64,000 nt of DNA from Stercorarius parasiticus (GCA_013396915.1 VWZL01002048.1:1445971-1509970), one strand, 5' to 3'; numbered from the stretch's first letter, positions 50,646 through 64,000 are shown. Translations and numbers: made by a program. Notes: generated from the letters alone by a model not told the origin.

Positions 50646-52219
50646 ACAAATACCAGATTCGAGACAAGTACTTCACCTACACAGCAAACTTCTTGCCAGT
50701 GATAAGGACTGTTCAGGAAAATCAAGACCAAGGTAGCTTTTGTGATGAGGATCCCTACAGTCCGTTTCAATAAACGTGAAATAATGTTCTTCCTTTACCA
50801 GCTGGCATAATTATCTAATGGGGCAATTGCAATACCACTCAAAGATGTCTGTTTTCCGAGACTGATGTCATGCCTAAGAGTATAGGCCATAAATCTGTTT
50901 CATGTCTTAGCGCCTTTGTGCTACACTTAAAGGCAGTACGACTTTGTTTAAGGAAAGGAAGCTGAATCCTTATCCTAGACTTAAAAGAACTTTGCAACTG
51001 CAATTCCAAGTTTAAGATGATCTGGGGGAAGATTTACCATCTCTGATCTTGGCTGGAAGACTGGCTGGTGTCTTGCCCTTTAGAACATCTCTTTTGACAT
51101 AATGATGTTTCATTGTAGATTTCCTCCACGAGTCAAAAATGTTGTTATTATAGTGCCCTGCCACTTGCATTCTCTACAGGAGTGAAAGCCTTCAGAAGTA
51201 GTGGTTACACAGATCACTTCAGAGAGAGTGAGATATTGTTCCTTCTCTGGTTGGACCACTGGTGATCTGACTCCTGCAAACTCTTCAGATGACTCTGCAG
51301 TCAAGAGCTTAGGCTTTAGAGAAAGGAAAAAAAGAAACAAAGAAAAGTGTCACCTTACCCAGTCTAGTCCTTAGCATACCTCGGGGGAAATTCTAAGTCT
51401 TAATACCAACAAGGGCTTCTCCACCCAGTAGTTTCAGTATTCAAACAGTGAAAGACTTGTTTGTGTGTTTGGATACATACCTATACTCATGTCCAGTCGT
51501 CCTCGGTGGTGAACACCTAGGTAACGTCCCCTTCTAGAAAATGCTTTCAGATATGTCTACACTCCACTCATGCACTTATGTATTTCCAGAGACCTGTTTC
51601 ACAGAATGAGATGCTTCCTGTTCCAGTGACAAAATCCACTTGTGTTTGCAGCGGATGCTCCTTCTGCGTTCCTTCTCTGAGTTTTTGTTTATAATACGAG
51701 TATGTCAGTCAAGGTGAGGGTTTTACTTGGAAACCTTTGAATAGCCAGAGTCAATAACCCTTGGTGCAAGTACTTCACATACATATGTTGGCTTTCAGGG
51801 CAGCACAGAATGCACGCAAAGGATTATATTCTCAACCCCAAGGATATCGTTCACAATTCATGATGGACAGAACAATTGTATACTGTGTCAACAAGAAGGA
51901 TGGTGCAATATTGCTTATATTCTGCTAGGAAAGAATTGATCTGTCTGATGCATTGGGAAGTACTTCAGTCAGCAGATCACCTTCTGATTTTTCTGAATGC
52001 TTCAAGAGAGTAGACTGAGTTCTTTCGAGAGGAAGAAGTGATGGTTAGTGTATTGAAGGCCTCTTATTGGCCACAGGGTATCTCAGGATAGGTCTTTTTA
52101 CTTTGGCCATCAACAAGAAACGCACACTGAGGGGTTATGGACCAGTATCTTGTGTCCTCCCCATCTCTATCCCACCTTTCCTTTCGCTCTACCCCACCCC
52201 TTGCCAGTCTTTCTACACA
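50646..52219 (+). mobile_element. Decayed DIRS-like (tyrosine-recombinase) retrotransposon, pol remnant
   Basis: Four separate open stretches on the + strand resemble, in the right order, parts of DIRS1-type elements. 50646-50770 reads NKYQIRDKYFTYTANFLP, like the conserved end of ORF1. 50966-51098 contains ILDLKELC...SKFKM...DWLVS, like the reverse-transcriptase start (ILDLRxLN...KFKM...DW). 51791-51925 reads AFRAA... then TIVYCVNKKDGA, like the RNase H motif (D/N-T-VYYVNKQGG). 52049-52219 reads ATGYLRIGLFTLAINKK and later GYGPVS, like the methyltransferase-like region (WGxPxIDLFATxxNKK). Stops and frameshifts separate them, so the copy is dead and old. The recombinase ORF is not recognised. 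Assignment rests on remembered family motifs, not on a search. Residues are quoted only as they stand in this sequence. Confidence 0.65.
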
Positions 52220-53669
52220 TGATATGCTTGTAGACCGAGCTGAATCTTATTTCAAAAGAGCATGAGTTTCCCTTACATCACAAAACCATATAGGCATTCC
52301 CTTTCCCTACTCATTCCTGCACTGATGGAATTTGCTTGTCCTTTCCACCTGGCATACCAGGAAGGCATTTTTGCGACGCAGTTTAAGATACTTAAGCTAC
52401 GTGAATAGTGCTAATATCCAGCAGTTACCAAGGGCTCTTTTCGCTGCCCTGACTCTGGAAGTGGAGATCATCTTGTTCCAAAAACCATGAGGCTGCTCAG
52501 GTGGGCACCACCTTTGGTCCTCAGCACATTCCACCCGAGCTCGAGATGCATCGGAAGTTCGTGTGAAATAGCGCTGTACTGGATAACCTGCTGAGCAGCT
52601 ACCTGGAGCTGTGCTTATTTTTAAGTTCACACGGTTGTGAAAACATCTGAAAATCACGTGGCACGATACCTGTAGTTGCTGTTTGTGTGAAAGACTTTGG
52701 GCCCCTCTTCAGACAAACTGACGATGTGGAGATGGCAGCTAGGGGTCCCCAGCAGTGTGAGCTTACTTGTGGACTACAGTTTTGAAGGTAAAATGAAAAG
52801 TTTATTTACCAGTGACCACACTTCCTTGAAATCTATAGTCTGCATGTGTTTTCACACTTGCCGTCTCTCCTGGAACTCAGCTGTTTCCGTTCTGCTGTGA
52901 GAGGGGATTGAAATGGCACCATGTCCTTGCTGTGTGTGCCTGCTCTTTTCTACGTCTACCTGTACTACATGTACTCCACCATGACAGAGGGGCCTTAGAC
53001 ACCACACCTTCCATGCTCTGAGTTTAAAAATATTACCTGAGTGAGTACTGAGTGCTACTGTGTGAAGTCATCCACAAAATCTTTACACATACGGACTGCA
53101 GTGCACAGAAATGTGTTTCCTGCTCAGCAGTGTCACTCTCCTAGGAGATCTGCATTATTCCTGAGAAAGCCGCGGAGCTTCACATAGATTTTTACTGAAC
53201 TGCAGCTCAGGTATGGCTAGCACACAAGCTTGCTCCCTACTATCTGCTGCAAATCTATAAAGACGCATTATTTATGCTCGCACTATGCCTCCATGAAGTT
53301 TTTACTACAGCATGTTTGTCTAAATATGTAAATTAAAGTATTAAAAGTGCAGTCAGCTTAATCATCCATTATTATACTGTATATGAGACCTGATTATGGA
53401 TAAGCACTAAATAGGGTAGGGTACAATTATCTTATTTATAGCAGGGGTCATTTGGGATGAAATACTCTGTTGTAGTATTTTGGGCACTTGAATAAAGAAG
53501 AGCTTAACTAGCTTTTCCTTCTGCTTTTTCATGTAATTGCGAACCAAAAGCTGAAAGAGAAATGAAAACAATATTTAATACTGTTGCAACATACATCATA
53601 ATCCTTTTGTATTTGCAGGGTTATTTCTAAGTAATCTCTAACATTTATTTTTAAAAAGTGGTTTTTTAT

Positions 53670-53702
53670 ACGTGTGTGTGTATATATAGATGTGTGTATG
53701 TA
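53670..53702. repeat. TG/TA compound microsatellite
   Basis: CGTGTGTGTGTATATATAG followed by ATGTGTGTATG. Confidence 0.88.
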
Positions 53703-56700
53703 TTCCCCTTCGTTCATGTGCATACTCTCCCACGCAGTACACATGTATATGGAAGTGCATTCTCCAGGACTCAAATGTTAAAACTCAGTGCATCTGTAGG
53801 TGTGCTTTTTCCTCCCTTCTTTACCTTCACAGGATGGCAGTTACATTCCTGATTAGTTTTTGTTATGCCCGGTATTACCTTTTCCTTTCTAAGTTCTCTT
53901 AAACTTCAGACTCAGACGTGATCTTCTTTTAGATTTTCCAGTTTACAACACAGTTGCTGCCACTGTAACACTGAAGCCTGTTGTCACATTGGGTTAACTA
54001 AATGTTATTTCACTGAGGCGACTCATTTTTTTTATGTGCCAGCTTATTTTATCTTCAGGCGTTGTCTTCAGATTCTCTTGGTGCTCTTTGGTCTTTCTGA
54101 GAGGACAGATCTGCTCTTTCCTCTACCTTGCTGTTGCAATGAGAAAAGACAAAAGCTCCCAAGATGGACAAGTTCTAATATGTCCCAAAGGGTGAGGCTA
54201 AACTGCTAAATACAGGGAAATAATACAATTATTACAAGATGCTTTGGTCTTAATGGGGGGGGATAGACTTGCTGACATCTCCAGAGTCATTTATCTGGAC
54301 CTAGGTTTGAAATCTGCTGTCAAATTTGTATTCCACGGCAGCACGCTCAAAGTTTTCTGGCTTTTGCTGAGGCAAGGACTAGTTTCCTCTTTGATCTGTC
54401 TTTGGATGTGTGGCTGTATATCACCAAAATCCCTTGGATAAATTGGACTCCCACCTATAGTGTTTTCAGATGAAAGACTGAAATAACGTGACTTTCAGAA
54501 GAGAAATTGTACACAAGTGGGCAAAGAAAAATGCACCCTGACTAAAGAATGTTCCATGAGGCTTCTGTGTTTCTACAGAAATATGCTTTTCGCTGTTTTC
54601 CCCGCGAACAGAAGGTGCGGGTACCAAATGCATTCTGTCGTAGGGTATGTAATCTGTGCTTTTGATCAAGGCTTGTTTTATTCCGACTGTTTCCAGGCTC
54701 CTTGAAGCTCTGGCGATCTCTTGCCTGTTTTAGAAGTAAGACCTGCTGCCTTCATTTTCTTCTCAAGCAGTGGTTAGATGTGATTTTTCTGGATTTTTCT
54801 GCTCCTGGTATATCCAGAGAGCAGAAAAAAAAATAAAAATTGATACTGTTTGAATCGGGTTACTTGTCATGAAGAAGAATTCCAGCTTTTTTCTTCCGAT
54901 GCTCTCATTTGGAGGTTCGGCTTGATTGCGTAGGCTTTATGAATCATTTGGCAAGACCAGATAATTTACACAAGAGATAAGGTGAATATTTTGCTGCCTT
55001 TGTATAATGGGCCAGTCAGGAATCTGCCCTTCGCAAATATGAGGACAAATCCAACCTTTTCTTAATGCAGGTCACTGCTGAGCTCCGGTCATGCCAGGGT
55101 AAATTACTCACTGGTTTGTTTACTAAGGAAATCTGAAATACATAAAAGCTTTGAAAGTGTGGGATTTGATCCTTTTCCTGCACAGAATTGTGGACATTAT
55201 ATACAAAGTTTTATTTTTCTTATATGGCACCAGCAGGAATCTCATTACAGGCTTTCACGCTTTCATTGGCAGTAGTGTCTGCCTTTGAGGTATTGAATGG
55301 TCCTGTTTGGTCAAGTTGTGGCAGGTTGATAGCTTCGTCTGCGTTCTTCTGGTCTGGTAACAGTGTAGTGACAATATTCTGCTAAATTTGTGCTTGCTGC
55401 CATGACCCTGAGGTTTTTTTTACAGCATCAATCTATGTGGCAACAAAGCTAGAAGCCCGTATAGATACTAAAGGTATACATTTCTGTAAATGAAGTATTG
55501 GCTATTCACAGAAAGTCTGTTCTAGAAATAACACATCCCCGAAATGCAAGACTTCCAGGGTTTTGTGTAACAATGAGCTGAAGTTCATTGACCACCGTCA
55601 GGCTGTGTATCTTCCTAGCAGGAAGGAAATTCAAGGTTGTACTCTGTGTCTCCAAGAAGCCGAGCACGTTTCAGAATGGGCACGCTGCCTTAATGAGAAT
55701 GGGAAAATCTGTCACCTGAGAAAGCCAAACGGGGATGTAGCTGTGTAAATGGTTCTACTGGGGCTAATAGTTTCCCTACCTAGAGTCATTTGATTGACCT
55801 CTGTTCCTATTGCCATGACTCTGGATGGAGCAGCGACTCACAGAACTGGCCCTTTATGCTGACGTCTCGGGTCTGTCCAACTCTTGAGAGCAGCTTAGTG
55901 GAAAAACTTGATTGAAAAGGTAATGTGAAGCTGTGCAATGTCCCGATGGGTATTAGAGTGCTTATTGGATTGGGTTTGACTGCCACAAATTTGCCCAGTT
56001 TGTCTATAGTCAGCAAATGGGTTTATGTTCAATACATGTTGGGTTACGTGCTGTAAGGACCATTGTTCTTCAGATTTGCTGACTTGATTTTTGTGACTTG
56101 GGACCAAATGTTCAGTTCTGTGAATTATAGTTATTGTCACCTGTCCTAAATTCTGTACCTCGCTCCAATGAACTTCCTATTAAATGCTTACATACTGATG
56201 GCAGGAGACTGCTCTTTACAATCTTAATGGGGCAAGGTCCCTAGACTTCTATTCGGTACAAGCAAACAACCCGACAGAGACCACTCGCCACCTTTTCCTT
56301 CCTTCATCAGTGCGTTAGGTTCAGATGTTGCCAGAAATACGGTTTGCAGGTGCTTGTCTGGTTGCATTTTTCATTGCTCCTGTCTGTGCAGGCTGTACCT
56401 TGGAAGTCACGTTTGAGCTTTTTCTTGTCAAACCCATTCTGTCTGTGGAGGTGCTTCAGAGCAGCCGTATAGTTTTCTGTGTTTGCTAATTATTGGCCCC
56501 CTCAGTAGGAGTCGGAGCTTGTTCAGTATCGGTAGCCATGCTTTTATTCTGTGGAAGCCTTAAAGTTTTCCACTTTTAAGTCTTTTATTGAAATAGATTA
56601 AATTTTTTTTCCAGCCAGTGGATTTGACGTGGCTTATTTTGAAACCACCTCAGAATTTTATTTACAAAGTTGGAAATCCAGTGGGGTTAGTATGTGTGAA

Positions 56701-58124
56701 GAGAAACGTTGCCTGCAGGACTTCTTTTGTAGAAGCTGTCTGTATAGGAACGTTTGTCTTTGGGGACTAGAATGCCCAACGTGTGTGTGTTTTCCTTCAG
56801 GAGTTACTCACTCCTGGAAAATAAATCGCTTAAAAACCCAGGAGACGGTGCCTCACTGCAAAAACTGTAAAAAGGCGCTATAAGATGACAAAAGATTAAA
56901 AAGGTAAATTTTAGGGAATCCTTTATGTGCTCTGTCTGGGAAATAGGCGCTTAGGGTAGAAATCTGGTTTTTTTAGTAAAAAAAAAGAAAAAAGTGGAGT
57001 TTATAAAAGAAAAAGGTAGGGGTGCATGGTTATCAAATTGATCAATACTACGAAACAGAACATAGCTTCATCCTTTTATTTTCTGCAGCTCGTGGTGCAA
57101 ATCCTGCCATCAGTGTACAACATCTGAATCCTTCCTTCTTGCCTCTTTCCTGTCCTTCCTGTAGAAGAGGCTTCTAAATGTTTTGAGGCATAACCCTGTT
57201 GTGATTTTTCTTCTTTTCTCCACCGTCTTCATTGTTTATTGTCATCTTTTTTTTCCTTTCTCCTCGGGTGAGCCTTGCAGCTGTGTGGCTTTAATCTTCA
57301 ATGTGTTCAGTGCCTTTTCCCATTAATGGTTGCTTCCTTAGATTTCTTTCTCCCTCATTTCTCCCACCCCAGTTTGGTTGATTCATGGCAGAGTGGGAAG
57401 TAGGTCCCTCACCGCTCTAGTCTGAAAGCCATTCCTTGACACCAGTGTCTTTGGTCTCGTTCTCTAATGCTGTTGTACGGTTGATGAGCGTTCAGATGTC
57501 CTCCTCCTCCTCCACCTTCTTTTATCAGACACGTTTTAAGGCTTCCGTACCACCTTCCTCATCTCTGACACATTCAGTGCTTTGAGTACTCGTTTTCCAA
57601 GTCTTCAGCTGTTTGAACTTCGGCAAGCTTTTGGCGATTACTTTGTGTCCTAGTTACATGTTGTTTTTTCATTACTTTTTTTCATGCAAGACTCTCTGTG
57701 TTTCTTTGGAGAGGTAATCTCTGACTTCCACAGGTTTGGTGTGCGTCTTCCTGCAGGTCGTTTACTCTCCTGTGTGTTGTTCGTGGTACTTGGTGTCTTA
57801 GCAAGATGCCATAGAGGAAGGGAAAGCAAACGCTGGGTAAATTAGGGTCAGTTCTTCCCAGGTTGTCCTGCTCCTGTCTCTGGTGCTACCATTCTCTTTT
57901 AGGACACTAAAAATGATCGTTTCAGCTCTCGTTCTTTCATCTCCTTTGTTTCATGCAGCTTGGGCTCTCTCCAAATTCTGCTTGCTGCTTCCTCTGGGCA
58001 CTTGAAAATGTAGAAAAATTCTCTCGAGATCCTCTGTTACTTTGAGAATCCTTACCTCTGGCTTCCTCACAAGCCACGCTTCTCCAATTCCGTCAGAATG
58101 AAGGGAAGATGAAATTCAGTGTCC

Positions 58125-58152
58125 TTTATATATATGGATATATATTTATTTA
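58125..58152. repeat. AT microsatellite
   Basis: TTTATATATATGGATATATA followed by TTTATTTA; short. Confidence 0.8.
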
Positions 58153-59799
58153 AAGAGGGGAAGCGGAGAACTTTCTCCATCGAAAAGCTCCTTTTCTGTG
58201 TTGTCAGTCCTATCCTGTCACACAGGAATGAGATGAGGAGCATGTTGTCGTTTACAGGGAAAGGGTGACTTTCAAGAGTGGGGTTCCTGGATTGAGTGGC
58301 CTTTCAGCCCAAGCATGAGCTGCTTGCCTCATGCCTCTTCCTTTGTATCCTTTGCTTCTTGAATGAAAAAAAATAAAAAAGAAAAAATTAAGAGACTTCA
58401 ACTGGATGATATAAAGGATTGTCTCATACTTGGTGCTCCTTCAGAGCCTTCATCTTGACTACTTGCAACTTGAAATCCCGGTCCATGCCCTGACCTCCAA
58501 GGAGTGTGTGCGAAGTCCCGTCATGCTGCTGGTGCCTCCCGTGCACGGCGGCTTTGAGTTTGAGTAAGATCCGTCACTCTTGGAGGAGTGACGCTGAGGA
58601 GTAGGCACTGGAGTCCCTGCTTTTCCTTCCCAGCTTCACCCGGTGAATTCCTACCTACAGCAATTAAGATGAGACCAAGTCACGCGTTAAGCGTCATGGG
58701 AGAATCCTTCTCCTCAGGCGTCCTGGGAATACCCTCTTTCCTCACTTCTTGTAGGAAACTTGGCTGCTTTAAAGATGTTCTTTCACCCTTTTGTGTGCGT
58801 CACAGACCTTTATTTCCCCCCTCCTAAGTTACCTGTAAGCTACTGCCCAGACCCTTCACCCGCTGCTGCTCTTCTGAGCTTTTCACCTGCAGCGTGCAGA
58901 ATTTTCCACCTTTTTTCCATGCCTTGGTCCCCCATCAGCGTACACAGTGTATCCTCAAAGGGTATATTTGTATCTGATAGGAAAAAATCTCTACTTTTGT
59001 CCTTCTAGGCTACTTCCACAACCTTTTTAATGATGATCTTAGTACTCGTTTGTTGTGTGTAGTAATTAAACAGAAGAAAAAAAAATGAAGAGTTTGGTCT
59101 TAATCATTTTTTGGTTCATTCCGTTCTGTCCATTTTCCTCACCTTCCCGCTATCAGTAACTTGTTGCCACAATTCATTGTTTTATAGGCTGAGTGACTGC
59201 TTTATTTCTTACAAGGCTATGATGTAAGTTTACATTTTTGGCTACTTTGGATAAATCGGAATGTCTTCCTTTAAAGTTCTGAATCTCTGTACCAATGGCT
59301 TCAGCAAACGCGTTGGTAGCCATTTTATAACACTGAATTATTTTCATTTTCTTGATTGGGCTTCAGTGAACTGATGTCTCCAGACTAGGATTAAGTCTAG
59401 CAATGCAGTTCTATGGCACTAGGTATTTTTTTTTAGGCTTAAGGCAGAATTCCGTTGAGAAGTTTCAAAGTAGAAAAAGAGAATTTAGCCTTGCCCCAAT
59501 GTTTTGCTTACTTTTATACTAGTAAAACAAATGAAACTGTTTATATCCAGTTAAGATTTTATTGTGTAGAATGAAAGTGTGCCTGCCATATCAACAGAAC
59601 TGTCTTAAGTTTTCGAAAAATAATGGCAGGGAAAATATTTTAGGGCTTGGAATAGAAATGTGTGGGAAAGTGGCAGTAGAGCAGTCCTGCTGTGTGCCTG
59701 AGCCTAGGCTGCTGTTCTCGCGTATCAGGACTAAATCAGATACAGCTGTGGATTGTAATTTCTTGAAAGCAGTGTATCACTGTTTAAAACTCACTTTAA

Positions 59800-60003
<204 letters not shown>

Positions 60004-62810
60004 TAGTGCTCTGTGGTGACGGCCTGAACTTCAAACCTGTTGAGTTCAGCTGGTCTGATCTAGACAGAATTGTTGAGATGAATCTACAGGCTTGAAAACT
60101 AAAACATCTTAGAGTTACCGTGGTGCTGTTCTGTTCAAGAACTTAAAGAGAAACTAAATACAGTGAAGTTATCCTACTGGGAATTGCAGTGAAACAAATG
60201 AATCCGTGGTTGAATTCTGGAGCCTTTGTCTGACTTTAATTCTCAGACCTGTCTAGATTCCCTGGTTTGGCAGTAATCGAAGAGAAAGCCGGGCCTCTGC
60301 TCCCCAGTCCTTCCTTCTCGAGTCTCCTGTGTTTGTAGAGAGGTCTCAGGGTCTACCATGGGAATACCGTGTGGTACTGCAAAATAACTACCTTTTATTA
60401 CTTTACTACTTTTATTACTATACAGTCTCAACTCGCTTTTCATTTCCAGGGTTAAAAGAGATGATGGAGATGATAAAAGATTTTTTTCTTTTTTTCTTCC
60501 CAAACCATCTGGTTTTTTGCTTCATTGAGAGGCAAAAAAAAATGTACTAAATAGAAAGCTTGAGTGGTCCAATATGATAGGTCGTTGTTATGCATAAGTA
60601 GTTTGGGAAATGATAATGAAGCCTTGAGTGATCATTTCCTTAGTTTAGCAGTCTTGCCGAAAGCTTTGGGATTGTATTGTGTGCGTAATTGTGGTTCTGT
60701 AAGCAGTTTTTTGATGCTCTTGACATGCTTTATAGCAAACACAGAATCCCTGTGGGCTCCCATATAAGTCCTTTGGTAATTGTAGCTCCATGTCAGTTGC
60801 GTTTAGAAAGCCCCATCTTCCCTGTCATCTTAAAAAGTTCATATTTTTTTATTTCAAAGGTGATGTCATGTTCACTTCCCGAAGCTAGCTCGCTCCTTTG
60901 TTGTATCCAGGGAACCACATACAAAAAGGGTGAAACCATTTCCTTGTACTCTAAATAAAATCTGACCTCGCAGCCTTTAGCAAGTGGAAAGTTTTGTCAT
61001 CGTTTTTGAGTGCGGAGTGACAGCACGGAGTCCCAGGGGCTCATATTTCACGTGCCCACCTCGACAGTGATATTTTGATTTAAAAACTGTAGGCCTTCAA
61101 ACTCCTACAAAGGAATGAAAATCTTGCATTTGAGTTTAGGTGCAAACGTTTGGGTGCAAAACGACAAAGCGTGCGAAAATGAGCGGTAGGTGAAAACGTC
61201 TCCAATTTTGATGCTGATATTATATAGCAATTGTGCGGATTTCTTCTTCCTCTTGGTGGGAATACTCGCTGCTGTTTGGATGTACTCAGGAGTTACCAAC
61301 CCCACTAGGTGTCAGTGTCAGCCCAGAAACTGCCAGCAGAGCAATACCTCTGGAAATAGAGCCGAGATGCTAAAGCATCCCTTAAAAAGCATTCGCCGAC
61401 CATTTCTGGTCTCAAGGATGCGTAAAATGCTATAAGGGCTGTATAGATGGTGTTGACATTTGGGAAACCGGGGATGTTTTCGATTGGAGTTGGTGTAAAT
61501 TTGAGAAAGTGAATAAAGAGAAACATATACCATCTACGGTCATGGGAAAAGGTTTGAGAAGAACGTTGTCAGCTGTGTTTGCTGGAAACATAAAGCCCTG
61601 GTTTGTAAGAATAGCATAGCAAGAACCAGATTTGCTAATATGAGAGGATGTTGATTGCTGTCTTAATGTCTAATAACTGAGGGAAAACTGGGGGGAAACC
61701 AAGTCCTGTGGAAAGAAAAAAATAATAATTTGACTTTTCAGAATTAGTTCTGTCTTTTAAAATCTGGGCGTATTGAATGTTGTGTAATGAGTTGCCCTGT
61801 AATCCGTGCCCTGAAGTATTTAACACTGATCCTGCTGTAACCTGGGTTTCACGCCATAGCGGCCAAGTTATAACCTGGCATTATTTAATTGAATAAATAG
61901 ATGTCAAGTATTTTCTGTCTAGTTACGAACAGAGTGCTTAATCAAAATATGTTACTCTTTAACTTGGAGTTTCTTGCTGTGCTTCTTTCCCAGCCTGTTA
62001 CTTGCTTATGCCTTTATCGCTTACAGAATCAAATATATTTCTGTTTCATTGCAAATTACCCCTTGTTACCTAGCATAGGTAATATGTTCAGTTTCCTACA
62101 TTAAGATCTTTTAGCGTTGGAAGAAAATTGGGTTAAGTAGAGAACAGCTGTGAATTTTTTTAAAATTGATTACAGCTTTTGAGTTGGAACAGGGTTGGGA
62201 ATTCTAAGCATGGTCGTGTTTAAGTGCATTAAGTGCAGTGTCTGATCTTTTTTACTCTGAATATTAATATTTACTGTAAAGCTATTGGTGCGATAGCTGA
62301 CTTTCTACTTAAGAAAATAGATCAAATATTAGCGGAAGGCTAAACGTCCTTTGTTTGGTGCAGTGTTTTAACAGGGACAACTAACTAACAGCGTGTAGCG
62401 CAGGTGGGGGTTTCAGATGCGGGTGAGGGTCACTTCAGCAAAGAGCTGCCTGTAACCGTGTTCAGTCCCGTACGGGGTGAATGAACTTCGGGTACCGTAA
62501 GACGCATCTCCTTTCCCATGTTCATTATTGCCTGTCTTAAATCTTTGCAGAATCGCAAGCGAGGCTTTTTTTTAAAGTTAAAATGAACTCTGTCTCAGTC
62601 ACTACTGTTAGAGATCGGTGGTGTTACTTTTGGGACTCTCTGGACTGCTGATCCGGGATCCTGGTTGTGCCCAGACTCGGGTGCTGTGTCCTTCTGGGAC
62701 TAAAACTTATTTCACAGACCTAACTTGGTGAAGGTTTCAAGTGGATGTAAGTCTGCGGATGACTTCCAATATAAAAAGGAGAAATGAGTCAAATTATATT
62801 CGTGCAGGTG

Positions 62811-62875
62811 TTTTAATTTTTTTTGGACTTTTAAAAAGTTTAAAAACTTAAAAATTTTTTTGGAAGTTTTAAAAA
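62811..62875. repeat. AT-rich patch with internal direct and inverted repeats
   Basis: TTTTGGACTTTTAAAAAG recurs as TTTTGGAAGTTTTAAAAAG. The middle (AGTTTAAAAACTT) is palindromic, so the strand could fold back. Confidence 0.8.
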
Positions 62876-63771
62876 GAACGACTTAATGTGTTGTCGTGAC
62901 ATCAGAAAAAGTGCTAGCAAATGTTGATCCAGTATGGTTTAGAGTCTATTTTTTACACTATAGGATGAAAGATGCATTGCCTGTGTCATAGGTACAAAAG
63001 CATAAAAGATCGGAATATATCTCTATTTCGCTGCACGATTTGTCTTTATAAATAGCAGAGCCTGCTAAGATTCTCCCCTTGAAGGCTTTATGTATTCTAG
63101 AAGCTAGAATAGAATTTGCCTAACAGAAATTTCTACATTTCTATGCTTTTGGTATTTGACAACGTTTTGCATATGGATGTTTCCCTTCTATGTGCAGATG
63201 CACCTATTTCCAGATGCAGTTACTTTTACGGAATGGAAGACGTGATGATTTAAAAATGAAAATGAAAAATAGTGCATAGACATTTAGCTTGCTTTTCAGA
63301 AGCGGGATCCTTTCTTTAAAAAAGTCACATAAAAAAAGAAACATTCAAGTTGACAACTTCCCTCCCCAGGATTTGGCTACCCTCACTGAGTTTCTTTAAA
63401 ATGTCACTTACGGGCACTTTGCGCCATTGAAGCATTGTTTTGCCTTGTATTATTGGGAAGTGGCACTTTCAGATTCAGAAATCTGTTTTGAAGGATGGGG
63501 AACAATAGTTATCCTGAACATTGGATTTCATCCCTCCCACTTGTTTTGCTTGCTTTCATTTATTCTTTGTTTAATTCCCCGGCATGTCATTCCATTGCCC
63601 TGAACCATAGTAACTAGTGATAGGAGCCCGCTCCGGGCGGAGTGGGGAAAGCGGCACGGGATCCCTGCTGGGTAAATGTGTTCCTTAGAATGGTGTTGCT
63701 TGAAGTCCTCCTCCGTGGGTTTTCTCCCTCCCCTTCCCTCCTCTCGTGCCTGAAGGCAACTGCTTTGGGGA

Positions 63772-63813
63772 TTTTTTTTTTTTTTTTTTTTTTTTTCCAC
63801 CCCTTCATATAAN
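63772..63813. repeat. T25 homopolymer with a nearby ambiguous base
   Basis: 25 uninterrupted T (63772-63796), then an N at 63813, the only ambiguous base noticed in the window; probably a sequencing-difficulty spot. Confidence 0.95.
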
Positions 63814-64000
63814 TATAATATGGAAAATGGATATTAGCTATCCGCAATCCCTAATCGGTCTCCTAATTTCAGTGTCTTTCAAACATCTCTTTCTACCGCA
63901 AATGAAAAGCGGGATCTTGTGTCGCTCTGGTTTTCATTAACTTCCCATTGTGGTGCCGGACGTGGCAAATGTATTCGTTTCATATATCATCTCTGATTTG

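Noticed and set aside
55563..55748. 61-codon + strand frame as part of the DIRS element
   Set aside because: Its translation does not contain the expected recombinase or RNase H motifs, and it lies 3 kb beyond the last supported segment.
58441..58570. Open stretch EIPVHALTSKECVRSP... as an exon
   Set aside because: No match to AGAP1 or another protein I know, and no paired acceptor and donor in phase.

Overview
The window is vertebrate nuclear DNA, almost certainly from a bird. It carries five coding exons of one gene on the + strand, separated by long AT-leaning introns. Canonical GT/AG splice sites, polypyrimidine tracts and CR1 retrotransposon copies with the avian-style 3' end (an ATTCTGTG-type terminal repeat) all point to an avian genome. 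No bacterial-type genes, operons or CRISPR arrays are present, and I recognise no RNA gene.

The gene is AGAP1 (ArfGAP with GTPase domain, ankyrin repeats and PH domain 1; older name CENTG2). The exons lie at 15285-15370, 19543-19684, 23527-23661, 48575-48702 and 59809-59964. They join in a consistent phase and encode about 215 residues: most of the GTPase-like domain after its P-loop exon, then the Ser/Pro-rich and basic linker leading to the PH domain. The start codon, P-loop exon, PH, ArfGAP and ankyrin exons lie outside the window. The + strand from 1 to 64000 is therefore one continuous piece of AGAP1 primary transcript.

Layout: 1-15284 is the 3' part of an upstream intron (CR1 copy at about 9055-9601; a processed-mRNA-like tail near 2577). 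Two introns of about 4 kb follow, the second holding an inverted CR1 copy. An intron of 24.9 kb (23662-48574) has a sharp CpG island at 30.44-30.96 kb and several stretches that read like conserved non-coding DNA. An intron of 11.1 kb (48703-59808) contains the most unexpected object: a decayed but collinear DIRS-like tyrosine-recombinase retrotransposon pol remnant (about 50.6-52.2 kb). The start of another intron fills 59965-64000.

Most open reading frames of 60-200 codons here are chance or antisense frames in introns and are not annotated. Exon calls are firm. Regulatory calls rest on composition and motifs only and need cross-species alignment.
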